Positions 38,223-48,527 are shown, counted from the first letter of the stretch. The stretch: DNA of 52,500 nt from Prorocentrum cordatum (GCA_963575745.1 CAUYUJ010000718.1:2501-55000), one strand, 5' to 3'. The notes: a model not told the origin generated them from the letters alone. Numbers and translations are program-made.

Positions 38223-38391
38223 CGAGGCCCCTCGAGGACACGCATCGGCCACGGGCGGGCGACGCTTCGCCACTCTCGCGGTGCCGTGCATTCTCTGGCC
38301 CCCGCTTCTCGCCCGTGCGCCCTGTGCTGCTTCTGATGGGCATGTTTTCCACCACCACCACCAGAAGCTGGAGGGGGGAAGGTGGTGGAGG

Positions 38392-38492
38392 ACGAGGAGG
38401 AGGAGGAGGACCAAGAGGAGGAGGAGGAGGAGGAGGAGGAGGAGGAGGAGGAGGAGGAGGAGGAGGAGGAGGAGGAGGAGGAGGGGGAGGAG
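38392..38492. repeat. GGA trinucleotide tract
   Basis: About 100 bp of GGA triplets, flanked by CCACCACCACC and GGTGGTGGTGG words. Confidence 0.97.
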
Positions 38493-38634
38493 GGACCCCC
38501 TCCCCATCCAACTTCTGGTGGTGGTGGTGTAAAACAGGCCCATCAGCTTCTGCTCTCCCTCCTCTGATTTCTCATCCTGCTGCTCCTGGTGCTCGTAAGT
38601 TGCGGGCCAGGCAGTTTACACTATCGTGGGTTCC

Positions 38635-38893
38635 TGTTTCGCGCCACGCATGCTGGAGAGCCCAGAGTCGAATCGATAAGTCGGATCGGCGATCGAACTG
38701 AATCGGATCGGCGGAAATCGACAACCGAGTCGGGAGAAGTCGAATCGGCGGACGCCGGCAGGCTAGTAGGCCTCCACTGAACAATCTGATCCCAAATCGG
38801 AATCCGAAACCGAATCGGATCGGAAGCGGAATCCATCGACATCGAGTCGACTTGCAGGAATCGAAAATGTGCCCTGCTGTTTCGCGCCACGCA
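38635..38893. mobile_element. Family G element flanked by a 16-bp direct repeat
   Basis: TGTTTCGCGCCACGCA occurs exactly at 38635-38650 and 38878-38893, bracketing a 227-bp segment that starts TGCTGGAGAGCCCA and is rich in ATCGGATCGG words. That segment shares GGCAGGCTAGTAGGCCTCCA and TCCCAAATCG with 22611-22815. Two copies with a shared left boundary, one with a perfect flanking repeat, make this a transposed element. A 16-bp duplication is typical of retroposon (LINE-mediated) insertion. No obvious poly(A). Confidence 0.75.
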
Positions 38894-38899
38894 CGGCAA

Positions 38900-39690
38900 A
38901 CGGCAGCGAGCGACAACATGGCATGCTGCTCGTGCTTCCCGACGGGCAGGGCCCAGCCTAGGACGTTCCAAGCGACCACGGGCTGCAGAACGGGACATCA
39001 GCACACAGCGGAAGAGCCAGACACGACGGAACAAGCTCGGGGGATCGACGGGATGCCCCTTCCTAGGGGGAAAACAAACCTCCCTCGCTTTTGACCACCC
39101 TCGCTTCCAAGAGATACCAAACGATGCCAAATTGCAGCCTGTACTGGTCAGGCCGCTTGACGGGGAGGCGCGTGGTATGACTTGGTTTTGCCTGGAAGCG
39201 AAAGCGGGGGAGGTAATTCACGCTCTGACTTCCGCAGTGCACCTGATCCGGCGCTTTCCTTCACAGTTTGTCTCGCTCTCTCCCCTCCCCTCACAGCATG
39301 CGCCCTCGTCCTCGTCCAAGGGGATCTTCTGGTAGCCGATGAAGCCGTGGCGCTCGACAAGCGGCCGCTCCGCCTCGATCCTGGCGGCCAGCGGGCGGGA
39401 ACGACGGGGGGAGGGGGGCCTCATCCTCTCCCCGCATGCCTCGTCCCTTCCTGGTCCGCCTCGCCCGGGGGGGCGGCATACGTATACGCACGCCAGCAGC
39501 TGGACCTCGACAGGAGCGTCGGGACGCGGAGCCGAGATCTGTCGTCGCTAATGTCAGATACTGCCGGGCACGGCACGGAACGCAGGGGAACTTCTGGAAT
39601 CCCGAGAACCGGTGGGCCCTCGATGGGCCATCGACGCGCACGCAGCATTGCCGTTGTGCATGACGTTTTTCGCACGGCCAGCGTCGACTC
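38900..39690. other. No gene recognised
   Basis: About 790 bp, moderately GC-rich, with open frames on both strands (39182-39763 on +) but no motif. Confidence 0.45.
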
Positions 39691-39965
39691 TGTGCTTGAC
39701 ATTGTGCTCGACGTTTCGCACTCTGCGCTTGACGTTTCGCACGGGCCACACTGGGATATTTGAAGGGGCCCCAGGACACACAAATAACTACACACAAATA
39801 AACAGATTCCCCATATATCCCAATATTTTCTGGGCTTTTGTCTTCCCCCCCACTTCCCATATTTTCCCAAATTTTCCTGGGAATCGACGATTCATTGTGT
39901 CTGTGTGTTTTCCCCTCCTGCTTGACGCTTCGCACGGGCCACGCTGGGATAACCCCAGCGTGGCC
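39691..39965. repeat. GCTTGACGTTTCGCAC repeats with a family F copy and a perfect hairpin
   Basis: TTGACGTTTCGCAC-type words occur at about 39696, 39711, 39728 and 39921. The last two continue GGGCCAC(A/G)CTGGGATA and flank the 39774-39918 AT-rich repeat. A perfect inverted repeat with 12-bp arms (GGCCACGCTGGG, 5-nt loop) lies at 39937-39965. Confidence 0.75.
39774..39918. repeat. AT-rich dispersed repeat, family F, copy 1
   Basis: GGACACACAAATAACTACAC, GATTCCCCATATATCCCAAT, TCTTCCCCCCCACTTCCCAT, ATTGTGTCTGTGTGTTTTCC. It ends in CCCCTCCTG. Partly complementary ends (ACACACAAAT / TGTGTCTGTGTGTT) suggest a foldback. Other copies lie at 40051 and 42449. Confidence 0.8.
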
Positions 39966-40050
39966 TCCTGCGGAGCAGAGCGGTGGCCCGGGAGGCGACT
40001 CGACAAGGTGACCACTGGAGGCCGAGGGCCCCCCCCCCATGAATGAAGGG

Positions 40051-40208
40051 ACCCTGGGACACACAAATAAATACACACACATATAAAAAGATTCCCCATA
40101 TTTTCCCACATCATCGGAATTTTTGTCGTCCCCCCCCACTTCCCATATTTTCCAATATTTTTTGGGGAATCGAGGATTAATTGTGTCTGTGTGTTTTTTC
40201 CCCTCCTG
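40051..40208. repeat. Family F, copy 2
   Basis: GGGACACACAAATAAATACA, GATTCCCCATATTTTCCCAC, GTCCCCCCCCACTTCCCATA, TTAATTGTGTCTGTGTGTTT; ends CCCCTCCTGAATG. Confidence 0.8.
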
Positions 40209-40860
40209 AATGAAAGCAGCTTGGAACCCACGTGGAAAAGTATGTCTCGATCCGCCCCCTCGCGTGGAGCAAGTCTGCAGCGGCGCCGCGCAGGCCGCGC
40301 AGTCACGCCTGGCTGCGAGCGCGCGTGACGCTTGCGATCATATCCGCGCCGTTCACTCACCGATTACGTTTTTGTCCCTCGCCCCCCTTGGGCTCACTGC
40401 CATTGTGGCCGTGCGCCCTACCGCGGCGACGAGGTCCACGGATCCCACGGCGGTGTCTAGCTGAAGACTGATTTCTTCCAACAAGGAGCGAATGTGCATT
40501 CAAAGAAGTGTTGAACATGCCCAAACGGCTTCGTTAGATAATTCCCCAAACAGTGCTTGCGCTTAGAGGACCTTGCTTCTGCTCTGACGCACACTGGGTC
40601 TGTCTGCCGGTCTGGCGGCTATGTAGCCGCCGTCACCGGCCCGTCACCGTCCCGTCGACGCCCACAGCGTGGTTCCGGCACCACAGCGCCTGTACGCATC
40701 ACAGGAAGCACCACAGTGCGCAGCACAGCATGCACCGCCGCAGCCGCGTGCACCATATCGCCTGTGTACTGCGCAGTGCCTACGTGCAGCATCAGTTTTT
40801 TTTCCCCACACCCTCCTTCGAGCATTATTCTGCGCTGGTGTTTGCTGGCCGGCGAGGACG
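40209..40860. other. No gene recognised
   Basis: About 650 bp of average-to-high GC with frames on both strands. The + frame from 40557 runs into the GAC tract and becomes Asp/Glu-rich; its non-repetitive first 100 residues have no motif. Confidence 0.45.
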
Positions 40861-40861
40861 C

Positions 40862-41872
40862 CCGAGCGCCGAACGACGGGGACGACGACGCCGACGATAA
40901 CGATAAGGATATCGATAACGACGACGACGACGACGGGGACGGGAACGACGACGACGACAGCGACTACGAAGACGAGGACGTGAACGAGGGCGAAGACGAC
41001 GAGGACGACGAGGACGAAGACGAGGACGAGGACGAGGACGACGACGTCGACGACAACGACGAGGACGACGACGACGACGACGACGACGACGAGGACAAGG
41101 ATGACGCCGACGACGACGACGACGACGGCCGCCTCTGAAGGTCTCTGGAGGTCTCCCGAGACCTAAGGAGGTTTCTGGAAACCTCTAGAGACATCTTGAG
41201 GCTCTTCGAGGCCCTCGGCGACGACGACGAGGACGAGGACGAGGACAGGGACGAGACGAGAGGAAGACGATGACGACGAGGACAAGGACAAGGACGAGGA
41301 CGAGGACGAGGAAGAGGGCGACGACGAGGACGACGGCCGCCTCTGAAGGTCTTCAGAACTCTCAGGAGGCCTAAGGAGGTCTCCAGAGACCTCTGCTGGA
41401 AGCGTCTGGAGTCTGGAAGCCCTTCGACGCCCTCGACGACGACGACGAGGACGAGAATGAGGAGGGCGGGGACGAGGACGGGGACGACGACAATGGCGAC
41501 GACGACGACGACGTCGACGGCGACGACGAGGACGACGACGACGACGACGACGACGACGAGGACGATGACGACGACGAGAATGACAGCCGCCTCTGAAAAC
41601 CTCTGGAGGTCTTCGGAGGCCTAAGGAGGTCTCCGGACACCTCTGGAGGTGTCTGGAGGCCCTTCGAGGCCCTCAGCGTCGACGACGACGACGAGGACGA
41701 CGACCGCCACGAGGACGAGGGGACGAGGACGAGGACGAGGACGACGACGACAGGGACGAGGACGCGGACGGGGACGGGGGCGAGGACGACGAAGACGACG
41801 ACTAAAACGACGACGGCGACGACGATGACGGCAACAACAACGACGACGACGATATCGACGACAAGCACTACA
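40862..41872. repeat. GAC trinucleotide composite array
   Basis: GAC/GAG-GAC tracts at 40862-41125, 41213-41335, 41436-41585 and 41680-41872 alternate with a segment of about 90 bp that starts GGCCGCCTCTGAA or AGCCGCCTCTGAA (41124, 41334, 41586) and contains CTGGAGGTCT, CCTAAGGAGGT and GAGGCCCTC. Three copies of the spacer show that the tracts spread by duplication of a tract-plus-spacer unit. Acidic (Asp/Glu) frames on + and Ser-rich frames on - are shadows. Confidence 0.95.
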
Positions 41873-42072
41873 GTAACCTGCGAGCATCACAATGGCAGTG
41901 CCGGAGGCGCACAACGGGGGGGAAGGGGGGGAGCGTGAAGTTATGGGGGGGAGGAGTCGGGCATAACGCGCGTCGTGCCGCAGAGTGTCTACTAAAAAAA
42001 AGCTCTTCGGGAACGTGGACTTCTGGATCCATCGGAGGTGTGGGGACGTGGATCCCCAGAGTCCAGGAATTC
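41873..42072. other. Spacer with G-runs, no gene
   Basis: GGGGGGAAGGGGGGG-type runs near 41917-41955. Nothing else recognised. Confidence 0.6.
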
Positions 42073-42212
42073 ACGGGCCTGTCCCTCTACAGGGGGAATA
42101 TTCCCAAATAGTCAAAAAATAGTCAGGGGACGATTTGTTGACTCTTTTTGAACATTTTGGGGGGTATTTTTTGACTATCTTGTACTTTTCGCCCAAAATC
42201 CCCCTGTAAGGG
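42073..42212. mobile_element. Family A element, copy 6
   Basis: ACGGGCCTGTCCCTCTACAG at the left; CCCAAAATCCCCCTGTAAGG at the right (the distal right end is lost). The AT-rich interior contains AAATAGTCAAAAAATAGTCA and, inverted, TATTTTTTGACTATCTT, so most of the element is one hairpin. Confidence 0.8.
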
Positions 42213-42235
42213 TTCCCTCCTCCTCCTCTTTCTCT

Positions 42236-42292
42236 ATCTCCTCCTCCTCCTCCTCCTCCTCCTCCTCCTCCTCCTCCTCCTCCTCCTTGGAG
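42236..42292. repeat. CTC trinucleotide tract
   Basis: About 57 bp of CTC triplets immediately right of family A copy 6. Confidence 0.96.
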
Positions 42293-42448
42293 TCCAGGAG
42301 TCCATGTCCCCAGACCTTCGACGATTCGATCTCCCAGAGCTTCGGGGCTCCGACCCCCTCCCCTGGGTGGCCCGCACTCCGTCCCGAGCCGCAGCGCTCC
42401 ACAAACGGCGGCCTCCGGAGACCGAACACATAATCGAAGGGAAATTGG

Positions 42449-42600
42449 GACACGCAAATAAATACACACAAATAACCAAATTCCCCTATATTTTCCCATA
42501 TCTTCTGGGTTTTCGTCTTCCCCCCCACTTCCCATATTTTCCCATATTTCCTGGGGATCGAGGATGAATTTTGTCTGTGTGTTTCTTTCCCTCCTGAATA
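42449..42600. repeat. Family F, copy 3
   Basis: GGGACACGCAAATAAATACA, AAATTCCCCTATATTTTCCC, TTCCCCCCCACTTCCCATAT, TTTTGTCTGTGTGTTTCTTT; ends CCCTCCTGAATAG. Confidence 0.8.
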
Positions 42601-43070
42601 GTGTAGGAGCACGTCAGGCAAATGCAGGACACGCAGGAAGACAGCAGAAAATGCAAGAGGTGCAGGAAAAAACATCATGAAATCAGGACCGGCGCCAGAA
42701 CCCCCCTCCCTGGCGCGCAGAACGCGCCAGGGGCGGCGCCAGAAGCGCCGCCAGGGGCGCCCACTGCAAAATCAAGACATCCGTCCAGCCCTTCGACAGT
42801 CAACGCATTTGCGAAATTTTCTTCTTCGATGCTCCTTCCCTGAGGTCCGTCGACGCGACAAAATTACAACATCCCGAACCCCATCTCTATGCTGCATTCT
42901 TTTCCCGAGCCGGATCGATCTGGGCCTCGTGGCCCGAAACCGAGCGAACACCTCGCTCGCGCGCTCTCTTGCAGCTGGGGCCAAGCATACTAGTTGTCCG
43001 GCAGCTACAGAGAGAGAGAGAGAGAGAGAGACAGGGCGGAGGGCGGCCGCGGAGCAGACCTGAACGGAGC
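42601..43070. other. No gene recognised; GA tract
   Basis: GGCGCCAG palindromic words at 42684-42765 and a GA dinucleotide run at 43009-43030. No coding motif. Confidence 0.5.
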
Positions 43071-43432
43071 GTCGTTTCCGACATGTGGGGCTCACGAGGA
43101 AAAGTCTGTCGGCCGGCGTAAGCGAGATTTCGCACTGCGTCTGTCCCATTCACGCATTCGCGAATGTCTGGCGCGGGATGCCGGATCCTTTCAGCGGGAT
43201 TTCGAACTTCGTCTCTCCCGGTATCATTTTCGCGAATGTCAGGCGCGGGGTACCGGATCCTTCATCCCCAAGTCGACAGTTTGCTCCTCCTGGACTGAAA
43301 TATGAGAACACCGATGCATCACATTGGATACTTCTTGGGGTGTGCGACAGCGTCGTTGATCATATTTCTGTCTTGCGCGGACCTATTTCCCGTGTGTGAA
43401 CAATAATGAATGCATGGATTCTGTAGGGAAGA
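43070..43432. repeat. 71-bp type repeat module, copy 1 (about two units) with shared flanks
   Basis: TCGTTTCCGACATGTGGGGC, two repeats carrying CTCTCCC..., TTCGCGAATGT and GGCGCGGGGTACCGGATCC, then TATGAGAACACCGATG and GTGTGCGACAGCGTCGT. The same order of modules is found at 44521-45270. Confidence 0.85.
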
Positions 43433-43890
43433 ATGAATAATAATAATAAGTAAAATAATATGGATGACAATAAATAATACAAATGTAGTCCCACCAGCCC
43501 TTTGGGCGTGAGTGGTTTAGAGAGCCCGCTCTGTCCTCAACCCCCCTTCTTCCCCTTCGGGGAGGGGTTTACCCCTCCCCCTACCCCCTCCCCCTGGACC
43601 TGGAGAGGGTGCGCCGCGGGTCGTTGGAGGGGTTTTTTCCGACGCCTGGGAGGGCCAAAAAACGACGACCCTCACGAGGATTCTGGCCCCGAAGGGGGGG
43701 AGGGAGTTTGGCGCCTGAATTCGTCGTTGAAGTAAAACACATTGATTTTACTACGGTTTTGGCCCCACTGTGGCCTTCTGAGGGGGCCGCGTTCCTCTTC
43801 CTTCTTAGCAAAATCATTGATTTTACGAAGGTTTTGGGCTGATTTTGTCCTTCTCAAGGGGCAGCGCTCATTTGCGCTTCTGACGAGATC
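43433..43890. other. AT-rich AAT run and short duplication, no gene
   Basis: AATAATAATAAT-type AT-rich sequence at 43420-43490. CATTGATTTTAC and then GTTTTGG recur at about 43741 and 43818, each followed by CCTTCT(G/C)A(G/A)GGGG, a duplication of about 80 bp. No coding motif. Confidence 0.6.
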
Positions 43891-43891
43891 G

Positions 43892-44112
43892 CCAGAGGCC
43901 CCAAGATGGCCCCAAGAGGCCCCCAGGAGGCTCCCAAGAGGCCTCCAAGAGGCCCCCAAGAGGCCCCCAAGAGGCCCCCAAGCCCCCAAGAGGCCCCAAG
44001 AGGCCCCCAAGAGGCCCCCAAGAGGCCCCAAGAGGCCCCCAAGAGGCCCCCAAGAGGCCCCCAAGAGGCCCCAAGAGGCCCCACCCTCCAAGAGGCCCCC
44101 AAGAGGCCCCAC
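43892..44112. repeat. About 12-bp CCCCCAAGAGGC minisatellite
   Basis: About 19 units of CCCC(C)AAGAGGC. The length alternates 11/12 bp. Gly/Leu/Ser-rich frames on - and Arg/Pro-rich on + are shadows. Confidence 0.96.
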
Positions 44113-44335
44113 GAGGAGCCCGAACGAACACCAGGACGAGGGGCCCGAACGACTCACACCACGAGAGCCCGAACGACTCACACCACAAGGAAGGGCCCGA
44201 ACGACTCACACCAGGACGAGCGCCCGAACGACTCACACCATGAGGAGCCCGAACGACTCACACCACGACGCGGGCCTCGAACGACTCACACCACGAGGAG
44301 CCCGAACGAGTCACACCAGGAGGACGGGCAGCGCT
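44113..44335. repeat. About 25-bp CCCGAACGACTCACACCA minisatellite
   Basis: Eight or more units of (G)AGCCCGAACGACTCACACCA followed by CGAGG/GGACG variants, immediately after the 12-bp array. Confidence 0.95.
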
Positions 44336-44520
44336 CATACAAACCCCCCACGATGGCCCCCAGAGGTCCACCAGATGGCCCCTAGAGTTCCCCAGACGGC
44401 CCACAAGAGGTCCCCAGGAGGCACCACGAGGCCTCATGTTTCGCAAGAGTTGCTGTTTTGAGATGGGCTGGTGGGGATACGCGAAGCGTGCAGAATTATC
44501 ATCCTTGACCAAAGGGGATA

Positions 44521-45270
44521 TGGGATCCGCTGGGCACCGCACGTGAAGCATCATGCTATCCATGGAACTGTGGATCTGCGGACCAAAGCTATGATTCAAA
44601 GGGGGAAGGGGGGTCTTCCCAGGACGGAGAAACCAAGGAGGAGGGAGGAGGCACGAAACCGAACAGAGCGCTACATGTATCCGCTCACCTAAACGGCGCG
44701 TCGATTCCGACATTTGGGGCTGCCAGATCCTTGGCGGGACTTCGAGCTGCGTCTCTCCCACTGACACTTTCATAAATGTTCGTCGCGGGGTGCTGGATCC
44801 TTGGGATTTCGAACTGCGTCTGTCCCACTAACATTGTCGAAACTGTCTGGCGCGGGGTTCCGGCTCCTTCAACAAGATTTCGAACTGCGTCTCTTCCATT
44901 CACATGTTCGCAAATGTCTGGCGCGGGGTGCGGGATCCCTCAAAGAAATTTCGAACGGCGTTTCTCCCAATAGCACTTTCGCAAATGTGCGGCGCGGGGC
45001 GCCGGATCCTCCAGCGGGATCTCGAACTGCGACTATCCCACTAACACTTTGGCGAATGTTCGGCGCGGGGTGCCCGATCCTTCATCCTCACGCCGACCGT
45101 TTTTTCCTTTTGACCAAACAGTATGAGAACACCGATGGAACCAATTTGACCTTTTTTCGGGTGTGCGACAGCGTCGTGGATCCTATTCGTGTCTTGCGCG
45201 GGTCCAATTGTCTCGTGTGCGACAACAAATGGATCCATGGATCTCCTGGGAATACATATATATATATATT
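44521..45270. repeat. 71-bp satellite module, copy 2, with a longer shared flank
   Basis: Left flank GGGATCCGCTGGGCACCGCA, CATCATGCTATCCATGGAAC, CGCTACATGTATCCGCTCAC. Then about 5.5 units whose TTCGA(A/G)CTGCG word starts at 44741, 44808, 44879, 44950 and 45021 (67, 71, 71, 71 bp), each with CGCAAATGT and GGCGCGGGG. Then TATGAGAACACCGATGG and GTGTGCGACAGCGTCGT. The left flank returns at 48528. Confidence 0.92.
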
Positions 45271-45317
45271 ATAACGATATCTAATATTAATTATCCCGGC
45301 AAAGCAACCTAACAGCG

Positions 45318-46370
45318 ATGTGTAGAAGCATATCTGAAAGCATTCCCCTTAAGATTCAGATGAAAATCCAGTTGTCGAATTCTGCTGTTCTCGCAGTCGT
45401 AGTCGCATTCGCGATGACAGTCGCAGCGGCAACGGCCGTCGCAGTCACAGCCTCAGCCTCAGCCTGCCTCCTCCTCCTCCTCCTCTTTCTCCTGCTCCTC
45501 CTCCTCCTCCTCCTCCTCCTCCTCCTCCTCTTCCTCCTGCTCGTCCTCGTTCTCGTCCTCCTCATCTTGCTCGTCCTCCTCCTCCTGGTGCTCTCTCCTC
45601 CTCCTCCTCCTCCTCCTCCTCCTCCTCCTCCTCCTCCTCCTGGTGGTCCTCGTTCTCCTCCTCCTCCTGGTGCTCTCCCCCCCCCTCCTCCTGCACCTCG
45701 TCCTCCTCCTCCTCCTCCTCGTCCTCCTCCTCCTCTTCCTCCTCCTCCTCCTCCTCCTCCTCCTCCTCCTCCTCCTCCTGGTAGTCCTCCCCCTCCCCTC
45801 CTCCTCTTCCTCCTCCTCTTCCTGGTCGTCCTCGTTCTCGTCCTCCTCGTCTTGCTCGTCCTCCTCCTCCTGGTGTTCTCTCCTCCTCCTCCTCCTCCTC
45901 CTCCTCCTCCTCCTCCTCCTCCTCCTGGTGGTCCTCGTTCTCCTCCTCCTGGTACTCTCCCCCCCCCTCCTCCTCCTCCTCCTCGTCCTCGTCCTCCTCC
46001 TCCTCCTCCTCCTCTTCCTCCTCCTCCTCCTCCTCCTCCTCCTCCTCCTCCTCCTCCTCCTCCTGGTACTCCTCCCCCTCCCCTCCTCCTCCTCCTCCTC
46101 CTCCTCTTCCTGGTCGTCCTCCTCCTCCTGGTCGTCCTCCTCCTCCTGCTCGTCCTCCTCCTCCTCCTGCTCGTCCTTCTTCTCCTGCTCCTCCTGCTCC
46201 TCGTCCTGCACCTGCTCGTCCTCGTCCTCCTGGTCTTGCTCGTCCTCCTCCTCGTCGTGCTCTTGCCCCTGCTGAAAATGTGGCCCAGGAATGGGAGTTC
46301 TGGGAAGTCGAAGAGCACGAAGTTGCCTACAGTTGGCTACGGGCATTCAAAATGTGGCCCGGGAATGTAG
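45318..46370 (+). other. Repeat-borne open frame, unit 1
   Basis: Starts MCRSISESIPLKIQ, then a hydrophobic stretch (SAVLAVVVAFAMTVAAATAV), then hundreds of Leu/Pro residues from the CTC tract, and ends in the 73-bp repeat (...PTVGYGHSKCGPGM). Start codon and leader are preserved in unit 2, but the simple repeat dominates and no family is recognised. Most likely not a gene; the preserved start may simply reflect recent duplication. Confidence 0.12.
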
Positions 46371-46772
46371 TTCTGGGAACTCGAAGAGCACGAAGTGGCC
46401 TACAGTTGGCTCCGGGCATTCAAAATGTGGCCCGGGAATGTAGTTCTGGGAACTCGAAGAGCACGAAGTGGCCTACAGTTGGCTCCGGGCATCCAAAATG
46501 TGGCCCGGGAATGGAGTTCTGAGAACTCGAAGAGCACGAAGTGTGTGACTGTTGCATCCGGTCCTCCAGAATGTGGCCCGGGAATGGCGTTCTGGGATGT
46601 CGAAGAGCACGAAGTGTCTGACTGTTGCATCTGGTTATTCTAAATGTGGCCCGGGAATGGCGTTCTGGGATGTCGAAGAGCACGAAGTGTGTGACTGTTG
46701 CATCCGGGTATTCAGAATGTTGCCTGGGAATGGAGTTCTGGGAAGTCGAAGAGCACGAAGTGTGTGACTGTT
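46275..46772. repeat. 73-bp minisatellite in unit 1, about 7 copies
   Basis: Units of 73 bp with GTGGCCCGGGAATGG, GTTCTGGGA and TCGAAGAGCACGAAGTG, then one of two alternative tails (GCCTACAGTTGGCTCCGGGC or TGTGACTGTTGCATCCGG). The two tail types are clustered, not interleaved. Confidence 0.94.
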
Positions 46773-46925
46773 GGTGAAAAACGAGCCCGGCACCCTGCCG
46801 CCCGGCAACTCCCCAACACCTGCCCGGACCCCCCTGTGGAGTGATCTGTGAGCTCTTTTGAGACCACTAGAAACCTATCAGTCTTCGCTGTTAGGTAATT
46901 ATCCCGGCAAAGCAACCTAACAGCG

Positions 46926-47855
46926 ATGTGTAGAAGCATATCTGAAAGCATTCCCCTTAAGATTCAGATAAAAATCCAGTTGTCGAATTCTGCTGTTCTC
47001 GCAGTCGTAGTCGCATTCGCGATGACAGTCGCAGCGGCAACGGCAGTCGCAGTCACAGCCTCAGCCTCAGCCTGCCTCCTCCTCCTCCTCTTTCTCCTGC
47101 TCCTCCTCCTCCTCCTCCTCCTCCTCCTCCTCCTCTTCCTCCTGCTCGTCCTCGTTCTCGTCCTCCTCGTCTTGCTCGTCCTCCCTTTCTGGTGCTCTCT
47201 CCTCCTCCTCCTCCTCCTTCTCCTCCTCCTCCTCCTCCTCCTCTTCCTTCTCGTCCCCCTCTTCTTTCTTCTCCTCCCCCCCCCCTTCCTCCTCCTCCTC
47301 CTCCTCCTCCTCCTCCTCCTCCTCCTCCTCCTCCTCCTCCTCCTCCTCCTCCTCCTCCTCCTCCTCCTCCTCCTCCTGGTAGTCCTCCCCCTCCCCTCCT
47401 CCTCCTCCTCCTCCTCTTCCTGGTCGTCCTCGTTCTCGTCCTCCTCGTCTTGCTCGTCCTCCTCCTCCTGGTGTTCTCTCCTCCTCCTCCTCCTCCTCCT
47501 CCTCCTCCTCCCTCCTGGTGGTCATCGTTCTTCCTCCTCCTGGTACTCCCCCCACCTCCTCCTCCTCCTCCTTCTCGCCTCGTCCTCCTCCTACTCCTCC
47601 TCCTCTTTTCCTCCTCCTCTCCTCCTCCTCCTCCTCCTCCTCCTCCTGGTACTCCTCCCCCTCCCCTCCTCCTCCTCCTCCTCCTCTTCCTGGTCGTCCT
47701 CCTCCTCCTGGTCGTCCTCCTCCTCCTGCTCGTCCTCCTCCTCCTCCTGCTCGTCCTTCTTCTCCTGCTCCTCCTGCTCCTCGTCCTGCTCCTGCTCGTC
47801 CTCGTCCTCCTGGTCTTGCTCGTCCTCCTCCTCGTCGTGCTCTTGCCCCTGCTGA
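46926..47855 (+). other. Repeat-borne open frame, unit 2
   Basis: The counterpart of the 45318 frame, with the same first 50 residues apart from one Met/Ile change. It stops at TGA before the 73-bp repeats. Confidence 0.12.
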
Positions 47856-47857
47856 AA

Positions 47858-48365
47858 ATGTGGCCCAGGAATGGGAGTTCTGGGAAGTCGAAGAGCACGA
47901 AAGTTGGCTGCCAAAATGTGGCCCAGTTGGCTACGGGCATTCAAAATGTGGCCCGGGAATGGAGTTCTGGGAACTCGAAGAGCACGAAGTGGCCTACAGT
48001 TGGCTCCGGGCATCCAAAATGTGGCCCGGGAATGGATTCTGGGAACTCGAAGAGCACGAAGTGGTACTGTTGCTCCGGCCTCCAGAATGTGGCCCGGGAA
48101 TGGAGTTCTGGGAACTCGAAGAGCACGAAGTGTGTGACTGTTGCATCCGGTTATTCTAAATGTGGCCCGGGAATGGCGTTCTGGGATGTCGATGAGCACG
48201 AAGTGTGTGACTGTTGCATCCGGTTATTCAGAATGTGGCCCGGGAATGGCGTTCTGGGATGTCGAAGAGCACTTTGTGTGTGACTGTTGCATCCGGGTAT
48301 TCAGAATGTGGCCTGGGAATGGAGTTCTGGGAAGTCGAAGAGCACGAAGTGTGTGACTGTTGGTG
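47858..48365. repeat. 73-bp minisatellite in unit 2, about 7 copies with deletions
   Basis: The same unit and the same two tail types. Units near 47900 and 48060 carry internal deletions. Confidence 0.93.
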
Positions 48366-48527
48366 AAAAACGAGCCCGGCACCCTGCCGCCCGGCAACTC
48401 CCCAACACCTGCCCGGACCCCCCTGTGGAGTGATCTGTGAGCTCTTTTGAGTCAACTAGAAACCTATCAGTCTTCGCTGTTAGGTAAAAATCATTGTAAG
48501 GAACAACATCCTGTACCAAGCGGAACT

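Larger units (their letters stand above)
45289..46896. repeat. 1.6-kb duplicated unit, copy 1
   Basis: Order: a unique leader of about 180 bp (AATTATCCCGGCAAAGCAAC...AGCATATCTGAAAGCATTCC), CTC-rich tracts (about 45468-46270), a 73-bp minisatellite (AAAATGTGGCCCGGGAATGG, TTCTGGGAACTCGAAGAGCA) from about 46275 to 46770, and a unique tail (GAAAAACGAGCCCGGCACCC...TCAGTCTTCGCTGTTAGGTA). The next unit follows head to tail, 1608 bp later. Confidence 0.96.
46897..48487. repeat. 1.6-kb duplicated unit, copy 2
   Basis: Leader and tail are almost identical to copy 1, while the CTC tract (47072-47850) is shuffled in detail and the 73-bp minisatellite has several units with deletions. The tail differs mainly at GAGTCAAC for GAGACCAC. 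High identity outside the simple repeats implies a recent duplication. Confidence 0.96.

Noticed and set aside
40557-41138. 193-residue acidic 'protein' (poly-Asp/Glu)
   Set aside because: The acidic part is the GAC tract; the first 100 residues have no motif and the frame has no independent support.
45356-47940. Very long Arg/Glu/Gly-rich - strand frames and Leu/Pro/Ser + frames
   Set aside because: CTC/GAG triplets have no stops in any frame; the length is a property of the microsatellite.
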